Shown here piece after piece: positions 20,969 to 29,972 of a DNA stretch of 64,000 nt. The stretch comes from Elephas maximus indicus (lineage: Eukaryota; Chordata; Mammalia; Proboscidea; Elephantidae), in NCBI RefSeq assembly GCF_024166365.1, contig NC_064821.1, forward strand, positions 49,813,093 through 49,877,092. The letters are read 5' to 3'. Each line of letters begins with the position of its first letter. Positions within the stretch are counted from its first letter, which is position 1. The notes beneath the pieces are model-generated. The model made no database searches, was not told the DNA's origin, and worked only from the letters and a program-made list of their open reading frames with translations. The position numbers were made by a program, and so were the translations under genes.

Positions 20969-21180
20969 AAAACCTGTTAAAACCCATTGCCATAGAGTCA
21001 ATTCCGACTTATAGTGAACCTATAGGACAGAGTAGAACTGCCCCATAGGGTACCCAAGGCTGTAATTTTTACGTAAGCAAACTGCAACATCTTTCTCCCA
21101 GAGAGCGGTTTGTGGGTTTGAACTGTTGACCTTTTGTTTAATAGCTGGATGCTCTAACACTGCACCAGGAGGACTCCTCC
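20969..21180 (-). mobile_element. AfroSINE copy, second of three at one target
   Basis: Reverse-strand long-form element from AAAACCTGTTAAAACCCATTG to GCACCAGGAGGACTCCTCC. It lies between GAGTTAAATGCT (20,957-20,968) and AGTTAAGTGCT (21,181-21,191). Confidence 0.9.
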
Positions 21181-21191
21181 AGTTAAGTGCT

Positions 21192-21300
21192 GTTGTTGTT
21201 GTTGTTAGTTGCCCTCGAGTCAGTTCCTACTCCTAGTAACCCTGTGCACAACAGAAAGAAGCACTGCCCAGTCCTGTGCCATCCTCACAATGGTTGCTGT
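21192..21300 (-). mobile_element. RTE/AfroSINE tail fragment, third at one target
   Basis: GTTGTTGTTGTTAGTTGCCCTCGAG and then CAGTCCTGTGCCATCCTCACAATGG is the RTE 3' tail, 5'-truncated to about 110 bases. It ends at another GAGTTAAGTGCT (21,301-21,312). Confidence 0.85.
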
Positions 21301-21312
21301 GAGTTAAGTGCT

Positions 21313-21799
21313 ACACATATTTAATTCAGTTGTCATTGTAAATGCCTTCAAAAAAATTACACTGTGATTCAGCAATGAAAGCAAACATTACTTCGTATGC
21401 AGAGATGAATGGAAACAGCAATGGGTTATAAATTTGGTATTAGTAAAGAAAAAGTTTGTTGGAGATATGACCACAGTTCCATATTTTATTTCAGAGCAAC
21501 AACCAAGTACATGAGGAGGCTTTAGAAGGGTAGACAGCAGAAGTCTATGAAGCTGTGTCACCTTTTGTTACTGAAGATATAGTTAGAAGGATTGCCTTTC
21601 ACACCCAGGCAGTGCATCTGAAGGTCAGGAACGTTCCACATTCTTCAGAAAGAAATTTCAAAACAATGAGAGGCTAGCGCAAGATATTACTGCTCTGTCC
21701 CAGCTAATTGTTAAGGCATGTTGTTATGGTTTAATTGGCAGCATTTTTTTTTTTTTTTTTGCATTCTTGGTGGTGCAAAAAATAGTGATGCAGCTTACA
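21313..21799. other. Intron, nothing recognised
   Basis: Single-copy in appearance. A T-run lies at about 21,747-21,761. Confidence 0.45.
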
Positions 21800-22130
21800 A
21801 TTGGCATGTTTGATGATATACAGTGTATGCTTGGCATTGTTGTAAACCATGAGGATGTATCAATGAACAAAACAGACAGAAATGCCTGCCATCATGGGGC
21901 TTACATTCTGATTTATATTTTAAAAGAATCATTCTGACTGCTGTGAAAATAGATGAAGGGGGAAAGAGTAAAAGCAGAGAAAAAGGCTGGAGGGCCATCA
22001 CAGGAGTCCCAGTGACATGATGTGGGGCCACCAACCAGGGTTAGTGGTGGAGCAGGTAAGAAAGGATCAGATACTGGATGGTCAGATGTTTTGTGGTTAG
22101 AACCAATAGGATTTGGTGAGGGCTTGGATG
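21800..22130 (+). repeat. Ancient interspersed repeat, family not assigned
   Basis: Landmarks are CAATGAACAAAACAGACAGAAATGCCTGCC and GGGGCTTACATTCTG, then AATCATTCTGACTGCTGTG. This is the same family as 34,868-35,000 and 9,755-10,660. Confidence 0.5.
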
Positions 22131-22164
22131 TGAGGCATGAGGGAAAGGGCAGAGTCAAGGATGG

Positions 22165-22600
22165 CTATATGAGTCAGGATATTATCAGGTGGACTGTTGT
22201 AACAGAGAGACGTGAAACAGTAGTTGCTTAAACCAGATAGTTGTTTATTTCCCTCTAAATAGAAGTCTGGGTAGGAGGCCGGTGCTGCTTTGGCAGCTTT
22301 GTGCTCATTAGGGGCCCAAGCTTTTCTGTCTTCTGTCTTGTTGCACCACCTTCCTTAACATATGGCCTCCATCATTTGGCCCATTCATGTTTGCATTCTA
22401 GCCAGAGAGAAGAAAAAAGAGGCAAAGGGAGGGCATGCTCCTTCCTTTTAGCCTGGAAGCTACGTATATCACTTCTGTTCACCTCCCACTGTTCAGAACA
22501 TGTTGCATGGCCACAACTACCCACCCGCAAGGCTGGGAAATAATTTTTACTGGTAGCCATGTGTTCAGCTAAAAGTTCTCTTTTATCAGAAAGGGAGAAC
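22165..22600 (+). repeat. Unclassified dispersed repeat
   Basis: It shares AGTCTGGGTAGG (22,264 here, 24,331 in the other copy) and the later CAGAACATGTTGCATGGCCACAACTACC text. That text corresponds to CAGAACTTAGTTACGTAGTCACACC at about 24,790. The two copies define a family I cannot name. Confidence 0.5.
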
Positions 22601-23310
22601 ACCCTATGCCCCTCTTGCCAAACCCTTCTTCCCGCATCTAAAACATACTCTGCAACTTCCCAAGGGAGACAACCTCAAGTCAGCTTCAGAGTCCAGGATC
22701 CCTGGGTGATGTACAGTTCTCTCCATCGGGTGTGAACAAGGCTCCTCATGGTTCAGGAACTTTTCAGTTAATATATAAGTTATCTGTTAAGTCTTTTGTG
22801 AACCAGTTATTTTCTGCTTTGAATTTTTTTGTTGACCCCATGTGTTTTCATTAATGGAAGCATGCTGAATCATTGAGTGTGTCTGAATTTTTGGTAGGTA
22901 GCATGGATTTTTTTTCTTGTCCCCTCCCACAAGCCTACCCTAAGTGTTCAGTGGTACATACGAAGTACCACTAATTATATCCTAGACTCCTCCCCAGTGT
23001 CTGTTGCTACATACGTGTAACAAATATTTTCAAAATTTTGATTTTTCCTACCAGAAATTCAGGCATCTCATACAGTACTCTGTAAAAATAGTAATTTGTG
23101 GCACATGCCCATTTATTTGGTTTCAAGCAGTCATAATGGCCCCTGCCTTGCAACAGCACACACTGTCAGTGGTGCAGCAGCTTCCCAGTAAACCTTTAAA
23201 GGCAGAAAAAGTACTTGGTTCCCAGATGTACCCATGAGCATGAAAGGGTTAACTCCCTCCCTACTCAATCACCATATGCTGAGGTCTATAGTAGGATACC
23301 AGTAAATTAT
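22601..23310. other. Intron, nothing recognised
   Basis: No repeat family or exon-like segment was recognised over 700 bases. Confidence 0.45.
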
Positions 23311-23314
23311 CAGG

Positions 23315-23494
23315 CACTGTTGAGCTGATGTGTGTGAACAGGACTGTACCCCATAGGGTTTTCAATGGGCTGATTTTTCAGAAGATTTCAGGAGATTACC
23401 AGGCCTTTCTTCTGAGGCACCTCTGGGTGGACTTGAACCTCCAGCCTTTCAGTTAGCAGCTGAGTACGTTAAGTGTTTGTACCACCAAGGGACT
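23315..23494 (-). mobile_element. AfroSINE-related copy, second head variant
   Basis: This reverse-strand variant has the internal phrase CTGAGGCACCTCTGGGTGGACTTGAACC, with GTGTTTGTACCACC in place of the usual head. Other copies of the variant lie at 38,231-38,436 and 52,700-52,887. Confidence 0.8.
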
Positions 23495-24260
23495 CAATAG
23501 AAGGATCGGATAATGGAAATAAAAATACTGATTTGGAAAAGTGAAGAATGCGGAGTGCACACCCATCACTGGTCCACAGCTCTTGTCAGTTCCTGCCCAG
23601 CCAAGTTGTTACAGTTCCATGTCTTGGCAGTTGGGTACATTCCTGATATAGTCCATCTGGCAGCGCTGGTTCTCCTGTCTTGGAGGAACTCCCTTGTCTC
23701 TTGCCCTCTGTGGCCTTTGGCTTTACCCTCTGGCTAGTTTTTCCTTGTCCGTTTTCCTCTGGGGCCAGATCTGAAGTGGACATTGCAAAATATCCCCTTC
23801 CTGGGGCTGAACAGTTTCTCCAGGCTGTTTCCTGCTGGCTCCTTGAAGGAGTTGGCTCTTTCAACCTTACCTGGCCCCAAGTTACCAGACTAAGTAAACC
23901 TAGACTGTACACCATGGGCATTCCTTAGGCAGGCCTAGATTCCCATGCACATCGGCAAGCTGTAGCTTGAGCCCATCCCATTCTCGTGGAACTTCTTGCT
24001 TAAAATGGCAAGAAGCCAATAAGCACCCAAATTCTGAATTGCCCAACCAGTTTCCCTAGAATTATAGATCATGTTGGCACACAGGCTGTTTTCCAGGGTG
24101 TCACAGTTTTACCAAATGTTTTGTTGTTGGTTATCAGCTTTCCTTGTGTAATAGCTGTGCTTTGCTGACCCCGAAGCCAATGCCATGTATTTATATTCTG
24201 TTCAGGTTGATTCATTTCCAGATTCCACATTCCATACATGAGATAGGATGTTGGTTTGAC
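23495..24260. other. Intron, nothing recognised
   Basis: Moderate GC content. It includes a frame open for over 100 codons on the - strand (23,586-23,921) without family resemblance or codon support. No feature is called. Confidence 0.4.
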
Positions 24261-24264
24261 CGCT

Positions 24265-24850
24265 GTAGCAAAGAAGGCCAAAATAATAATGGCCTAAACA
24301 AAATAAAGGTTAATTTTTCTCTTAAGTAAAAGTCTGGGTAGGTAGGTGAGAGCTAGTTTAGTAAGTAGCAAGCCAGACTCATTCTGTTTTGTGCTCTGTC
24401 GTCCTCAATGTGAGACATCTAACTTATAGTCCAAGACGGCTGCTCCACCTCCTGCCAGTACATCTGCATTCCAGTCCTTAAAACCAAAACCCACTGTTGT
24501 GCAGTCGATCCTGACTCACAGGGACCCTATAGGGCAGAGTAGAACTGCCCGATAGGGTTTCCACGGCTGTAAATCTTTAAGGAAGCGGATTGCAGCATCT
24601 TTCTCCTGCAGAGTGGCTCATGGGATCGATCCACCGACCTTTCCATTAGCAGCCAAGTGCTTTAACCACTGCACCACTAGGGCTTCTCCAGCCGTCAGGA
24701 AGGGATTAAAGGGGTGAGGGTGGGCATGTTTCTATCTCTTGAGGGCATGATCAGAAAGTTACACAACATCATTGCTTACATCTAGTTAACCAGAACTTAG
24801 TTACGTAGTCACACCTAGATGCAAGGGTGGCCAAATTAGGAGGCAACCAG
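24265..24850 (+). repeat. Unclassified dispersed repeat, split by a SINE
   Basis: Second copy of the family at 22,165-22,600, interrupted at 24,480-24,687. Confidence 0.5.
24480..24687 (-). mobile_element. AfroSINE copy, long subfamily
   Basis: Reverse-strand element from AAAACCAAAACCCACTGTTGTG to CACTGCACCACTAGGGCTTC. It splits an older dispersed repeat. Confidence 0.92.
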
Positions 24851-24863
24851 CTAGCTGTCTCAA

Positions 24864-25062
24864 GAGACTGGGTGGCTCAAGCAGTTTGCAATTGGCTGCT
24901 AATCTAAAGGTTGACGGTTTGAACCCACTCAGTGGCTCTGTGGAAGAAAGCCCTGGCAACCTGCTTTCTTAAAGATCATAGACAAGAAATCCTAAATTCT
25001 ACTCTGTTACCCGTGGGGTCACCATGAGTTGAAATTGACTCAGTGGCAACAGGTTTGGTTTT
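24864..25062 (+). mobile_element. AfroSINE copy, diverged head
   Basis: The head is degraded (CTGGGTGGCTCAAGCAG), but the B box (ACGGTTTGAACCC), the body (AAATTCTACTCTGTTACC) and the tail (GAGTTGAAATTGACTC) are clear. It is followed within 2 bases by another same-strand copy. Confidence 0.85.
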
Positions 25063-25063
25063 A

Positions 25064-25200
25064 TAGGTTCTTGGGTGGAAAAATGGTTTGTGCTTGACTA
25101 CTAACTGAAAGGTTGCTGGGCAAATCCACCCAGTGGTGCCATGAAAGAAAGGCCTGGAAACCTACTTCTGTAAAGATTACAGCCAAGAAAACTGTATGGA
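25064..25200 (+). mobile_element. AfroSINE copy, 5' part (split by L1)
   Basis: It runs from TTCTTGGGTGGAAAAATGG to CAAGAAAACTGTATGGA. The remainder of the same element resumes at 25,978 with GCAGTTCTGCTCTG. Confidence 0.88.
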
Positions 25201-25966
25201 GGTCACACGATAACTAAGAGCTCAAGAGACAGAAAGGGCCACGTGAACCAGAGACTTACATTATCCTGAGACCAGAAGAACTAGTTGGTGCCCGGCCACA
25301 ATCGATGACTGCCTTGACAGGGAGCACAACAGAGAACCCCTGAGGGAGCAGGAGATCAGTGGGATGCAGACCCCAAATTCTCACAAAAAGACCATACTTA
25401 ATGGTCTGACTGAGACTAGAGGAATCCCGGCGGTCATGGTACCCAAACCTTCTGTTGGCCCAGGACAGGAACCATTCCCGAAGACAACTCATCAGACATG
25501 AAAGGGACTGGACAGTGGGTAGGAGAGAGATGCTGATGAAGAGTGAGCTACTTGTATGAGGTGGACACTTGAGACTGTGTTGGCATCTCCTGTCTGGAGG
25601 GGGGATGGGAGGATAGAGAGAGTTGGAAGCTGGCAAAATTATCACGAAAGGAGAGACTGGAAGGGCTGACTCATTAGGGGGAGAGCAAGTGGGAGAACGG
25701 AGTAAGGTGTATATAAACTTACATGTGACAGTCTGACTTGATTTGTAAACGTTCACTTGAAGCTCAATAAAAGTTAATAAAAAAAAAAACTAAAAAAAAA
25801 AAAAAGAGACAAAGGAGAAAATACTAAGAAATCACTATTTACAAATATAGTTTGTTCCCAAAGAACCTGCCTCAAATGGGTAGTTAATATATGACTACTC
25901 AATTGCCAAGATTCCCCTCATAGGATGTGTTGTGTGGTGCAAATTAAAAAAAAAAAAAAAAAAAAC
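25201..25966 (+). mobile_element. L1 3' UTR copy with apparent 3' transduction
   Basis: A 5'-truncated young L1 starts in its 3' UTR (AACTAAGAGCTCAAGAGAC) and ends with AATAAAAGTTAAT and a first A-tract (25,777-25,805). About 140 bases of non-L1 sequence follow, then a second A-tract (25,946-25,965). The whole block is bounded by the direct repeat AACTGTATGGA (25,190-25,200 and 25,967-25,977), which shows it entered as one unit. Confidence 0.88.
25806..25945 (+). other. Putative 3'-transduced segment carried by L1
   Basis: About 140 bases lie between two poly(A) tracts inside a single pair of target-site duplications. The text (from AGACAAAGGAG to GGTGCAAATT) is not L1 and should be a copy of the DNA that flanked the parent L1. 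Confidence 0.8.
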
Positions 25967-25977
25967 AACTGTATGGA

Positions 25978-26050
25978 GCAGTTCTGCTCTGTAACATGTG
26001 GGGTTACAGACATAAGTTGGAATCAACTGGACAGCAATCGGTTTTTGATT
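25978..26050 (+). mobile_element. AfroSINE copy, 3' part (split by L1)
   Basis: It continues the copy begun at 25,064: GCAGTTCTGCTCTGTAACATG, then GTTGGAATCAACTGGACAGCAATCGG. Confidence 0.88.
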
Positions 26051-26104
26051 TAGATATATCTACCACGGTGATTTTTAGCCTAACCAGCTGGAAAAATGGA
26101 GTGG

Positions 26105-26645
26105 TCATTTACTGAGATGGGGAAAATTGAAAGATAAGATATGGGGGAAGAAATTATCTGTTTTGAACATACTAAGTTTATGTTGCCTAGTATTTATCCA
26201 GGTGGAGACGTCCCAATATTTATGGATATAGGATTTTTGGTTCAGGGGAGGGATTGGGGTCGGGGATACAAATCTAGGAATTGTCACAATATGTCAGATC
26301 AAAAGAGTGGGCAGTTACCTACGGAGTGAGGCTGGAAGAGAAGAGATCAGAAGACTGAGTCTTGAGCCACTCCAACATCTAGAGGTCGAGAGATAAAGCA
26401 GAACCAGAAAAGGAGACTGGGAAGGAACAGCCACTGACATAGGAGGAAAGTCAAGAGAGCATGGAATTGCAGCAACCAGCAGAAGAAAGTGTTTCATGAT
26501 GGAGGGGAAAATTCAACTCTGTCAAATGTTGGTAAAGTAATTTAAAGGAGGACCAAATATTATCAATGGAATTTGGCAAAGTGGAGGTCATTGGTGACCT
26601 TGATAAGATGGTTTCATTGCAGTGGTGAGACGTCAGCTGCCTTTC
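26105..26645 (+). repeat. Ancient interspersed repeat, family not assigned
   Basis: It includes GGTGGAGACGTCCCAATATTTATGG, GAGCCACTCCAACATCTAGAGGTCGAG and GAGGTCATTGGTGACCTTGATAAG. It corresponds in order to 9,755-10,660. Confidence 0.55.
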
Positions 26646-26649
26646 ACAG

Positions 26650-26975
26650 TTCTGGAGACAGTGTACAACAGAATGAAACATTGCCCAGTCCTGCACCATC
26701 CTCACAATTGTTATGTTTAAACCCATAGTTGCAGCCACTGTATCAGTCCACCTCGTTGAGGGTCTTCCTTTTTTTTTTGCTGACCCCCTTACTTTACCAA
26801 GCATGATGTTTCTGTCCAGGGATTGATCCTTCTTGATAATCATGTCCAAAGTATGTGAGACAGAGTATGGCCATCCTTGCTTCTGATGAGCATTCTGGTT
26901 GTACTTCTTCCAAGACAGACTTGTTCATTCTTTTCACAGTCCATGGTATATTCAGTGTTCAATATTCCTCACCAC
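26650..26975 (-). mobile_element. RTE LINE 3' fragment
   Basis: Reverse-strand RTE: CAACAGAATGAAACATTGCCCAG, then GCAGCCACTGTATCAGTCCACC, then CCAAGCATGATGTTTCTGTCCAGGG, then CACAGTCCATGGTATATTC. The frame is broken by a T-run near 26,770. Confidence 0.85.
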
Positions 26976-26979
26976 CCTG

Positions 26980-27228
26980 AATCCAGGATGATCTCATCTC
27001 AAGATCTTGAATTTAAATACATCTTCACAGATTCTATTTCTGAATAAGGTCGCATTCACGGGTACCAGGGACTAGAGCTTGGACATATCTTTTTGGGGAA
27101 TACAGTTCAACCCACTACAATCTCCTGCTGGAACGTAAGCTCCTGTCTCTCCTGTTCACTGCTTTATACCCAGTTCTTAGAACAGAGGTTGGCAAGGAAT
27201 TGGCCCACAATAAATATTTGTAGCCCTC
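26980..27228 (+). repeat. Old repeat remnant followed by L2 3' end
   Basis: 26,980-27,120 (GGATGATCTCATCTCAAGATC, then GGGAATACAGTTCAACCCACTAC) is a dispersed text I cannot name. 27,121-27,228 (GAACGTAAGCTCCTG, then CAGTTCTTAGAACAGAGG, then CACAATAAATATTTG) is the L2 terminus. Confidence 0.5.
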
Positions 27229-27374
27229 ATAAATTAATACCGTGTGTCTTTTTGTGACTCTCAAGTCTTGTGTTGCAGAGGTCTTTTTCTGTTGCTGTAT
27301 TAAATTGTAGTGGTTACATTAAGATAGGCACTGGATGAAAGAAACCTTATTGTCAGTTATAATTCAGAGTCAGA

Positions 27375-27545
27375 TATACCTGGGTTTTATTTGAACCAAC
27401 CAATTAGATATCCATAGGCAAATTACTTAACCTTTCTGGGCCTCAGTTTCCTTACTTGTAAAATGGCGCTCTTGATAACCTATCTCATAGCATTGTTCTT
27501 CAGATTAATTACAGTAATACGTAAAGTGCCTAGTATAGTGCCCTG
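27375..27545 (+). repeat. MIR SINE
   Basis: CATAGGCAAATTACTTAACC, then GGGCCTCAGTTTCC, then CTTGTAAAATGG, then AAGTGCCTAGTATAGTGCC is the MIR core in sense orientation. Confidence 0.8.
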
Positions 27546-27642
27546 GCAGAATAGATTCCTGAGGAATACTTGCTTTTTCGGAGTAAGATTAAACTGTTTA
27601 TAAATTAGAATTTTAGTTGGTACCCATATAACATCTAAGAAA

Positions 27643-27875
27643 CCTTTTGCATGTAATAATGCTGACAGCATCAATAGTGGTATCTTATGTTGTTAGTATA
27701 GTGAATAGGCCCAGCCTTGTGTGAAAGGCTAGACTGGGATCCTCTCCTGCTTCCCGTTATACTTCCTAAAATCTTTTCTTACCTTTGCATGTAATAATGC
27801 CAACAGTGTAAATGGCAGTATCTGTCTTATGTGAAAAGTTGAGTTGGAATTCTCTTCCGCTAAAATCTCAAGGAC
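27643..27875 (+). repeat. Imperfect tandem duplication, two units
   Basis: CCTTTTGCATGTAATAATGCTGAC (27,643) recurs as CCTTTGCATGTAATAATGCCAAC (27,782). In both units GTGTGAAAGGCTAGACTGGGATCCTCTCC / ATGTGAAAAGTTGAGTTGGAATTCTCTTCC and CTAAAATC follow in the same order. The second unit lacks part of the first. Confidence 0.6.
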
Positions 27876-28249
27876 CGTCCATTGTATTAAGCCACTCTTT
27901 CTTATCACTTGTCAGGATTCATCTCCCCTCTTTTTTCTTTTAAAATTTGGAGTGATCAGGTGGCTTGAATGCATGAAGGGGTGAAGGTAGATCAAGGAGA
28001 TTTGAAAGGGAGAAAATTATGCAGAAATGGAAACTGAAGGGTCCCAGGAAAAATGTGTCACATATCAAAACTAAAAAAATATAACTTGAAGTGACTCATT
28101 CTACTTAGATGACTTATTTGGTCCTCTGAAGGGATTTTTCCCCTTCCAGAGGGAAAAAAATCTCTGTGTTGGATTTCATTGTGTTAACTGCTTACCAGCT
28201 GCTGTATATTAAAGATATCTTGAAGACAATATTGAGATTGGGAAAAGAG
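27876..28249. other. Intron, nothing recognised
   Basis: AT-rich sequence with no repeat or exon recognised. Confidence 0.45.
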
Positions 28250-29085
28250 GTATTGTTTTGAGGTTCTGGAAGTGCTTGCTCGTCTGTGTCAAGAAACTTG
28301 GAAGAGAGCTACCTGGGCAGACTACTGGAAGAGATCTGTATTTATGCCTATTCCCAAGAAAGGTGATCTAACCTAATGCAGAAATTATCCACCAATGTCA
28401 TTAATATCACATGCAAGGAAAATTTTGCTGAAGATCATTCAAAAGTGACTGCAGCAATGTATCGACAGGGAACTGCCAGAAATTCAAGCTGGATTTAGAA
28501 AGGAATGTGGAACCAGGGATATCATTGCTGATGTCAGATGGATCCTGGCTGAAAGCAGAGAATACCAGAAAGATGTTTACCTGTGTTTTATTGACTATGC
28601 GAAGGCATTCGACTGTGTGGATCGTAACAAATTATAGATAACATTGTGGAGAATGGGAGTTCCAGAACACTTAATTGTGCTCATGAGAAACATTTACATA
28701 GATCAAGAGGCAGTTTTTCTAACAGAACAAGGGGATACTGTGTGGTTTAAAATCAGGAAAGGTGTATGTCAGGGTTGTCTCTTTTCACCATACCTACTTA
28801 ATCTGTATGCGGAGCAAATAATCCAAGAAACTGGACTATATGAAGAACAGGGCATCAGGATTGGAGGAAGACTCATCTTAACAGCCTGTGTTATGCAGAT
28901 GACACAACCTTGCTTGCTGAAAGTGAAAAGGGCTTGAAGCACTTACTGATGAAGATCAAAGATCACAGCCTTCAGTATGGATTATACCTCAACGTAAATA
29001 GGACCGGGCAGTGCTTCATTCTCTTGTGCATAGGTTCGCTATGGGTTGGAATTGACTTGACAGCACCTAGCAACCTAACAACAAC
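28250..29085 (+). mobile_element. RTE (BovB-like) LINE, reverse-transcriptase region, internally deleted
   Basis: The + strand encodes broken reverse transcriptase: IYAYSQER-like text, FIDYAKAFDCVD (palm motif A, near 28,590), GVCQGCLFSPYLLNLYAE (motif B, near 28,770) and a YADD box in another frame (near 28,895). It jumps at about 29,000 from LNVN to the 3' tail (GACCGGGCAGTGCTTCATTCTC, then GGAATTGACTTGACAGCACC), so the C-terminal coding part is deleted. Stops and frameshifts make it inactive. Confidence 0.9.
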
Positions 29086-29167
29086 AATCTTTATGGATGC
29101 AGGTCTCCAGACTTTTCTTCCATGATGCTGACTTGGTGGGTTTGAACTCCCAACTTTTAGGTTGATG
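29086..29167 (-). mobile_element. AfroSINE fragment (5' part)
   Basis: CTTGGTGGGTTTGAACTCCCAAC is the B-box region on the reverse strand. The head is missing because an RTE tail follows. Confidence 0.65.
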
Positions 29168-29325
29168 GTGTGTTGTTAGGTGCCATCAAGTCGATTCCGA
29201 CTCTTAACGACCCTGTATACAACAGAATGGAACACTGCCTGGGCCTGTGCCATCCTCACAATCTTTGCTATGCTCGAACCCATTGTTGCAGCCACTGTGT
29301 CAGTCCATCTTGTTGAGGGTCTTCC
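29168..29325 (-). mobile_element. RTE LINE 3' tail
   Basis: TGTTGTTAGGTGCCATCAAGTCG, then CCATTGTTGCAGCCACTGTGTCAG, then CCATCTTGTTGAGGGTCTTCC, read on the reverse strand. Confidence 0.85.
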
Positions 29326-29432
29326 TGGCAATCTATTCCCTTAAAGATTACAGCCCAGGAAACCCTGTGGGGCAGTTCTGCTCTGTCCTGTAGGGCCACT
29401 ATGAGTCGGAATTGACTTGATGTCACATGACA
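29326..29432 (+). mobile_element. AfroSINE 3' half
   Basis: CTTAAAGATTACAGCCCAGGAAACC to GAATTGACTTGATG. There is no tRNA head. It abuts an opposite-strand RTE tail. Confidence 0.8.
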
Positions 29433-29655
29433 GTTATAAAAATAGTTTGTTTTAAAATCTAGATTTTTGACACAGAGGCATTTACTTCTGTATTACCTTT
29501 TTCATGTTGTCTGTCTTTCTCCAGTCTTGATAATTGTTTTTTCTATTTTGCCAAGTACGGTATATATTTAGGTTGTGTTTTTACAGTATAAACATTTGTT
29601 TCCATGATATGTAGATTTTTTCAAAATTGTTATGTTTGAAACTATAATTCATATA

Positions 29656-29826
29656 AAACCAAAACCAAAAACTCACGGCGGTGGAGTCAGTTCTGACTCA
29701 TAGCTGCCCTGTAGGACAGAGTAGAACTGCTCCATAGGGTTTACGTGGAGCAGCTGGTGGATTCAAACTGCCGACCTTTTGGTTAGCAGCCATAGCACTT
29801 AACCACTGCACCACCAGGGCTCTGTT
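29656..29826 (-). mobile_element. AfroSINE copy with target-site duplication
   Basis: Reverse-strand short-form element. It is flanked by ATTCATATA (29,647-29,655 and 29,827-29,835). Confidence 0.95.
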
Positions 29827-29972
29827 ATTCATATAGTGGTTTTTTTTTTAATGTTACAAGAAATATTATCAAAAGGCCGGTAAATACTTATCTGTGCCGG
29901 CCAATCAGTTTTTATGATTAACTACAAGTAATCATAGACAAATTACAAATTTTCAAAAACAATGAAGTACAT

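Noticed and set aside
23586..23921. 111-codon - strand frame in unassigned intron
   Set aside because: No family resemblance, no splice context, and overlapping open frames on the other strand. Kept only as unassigned DNA.
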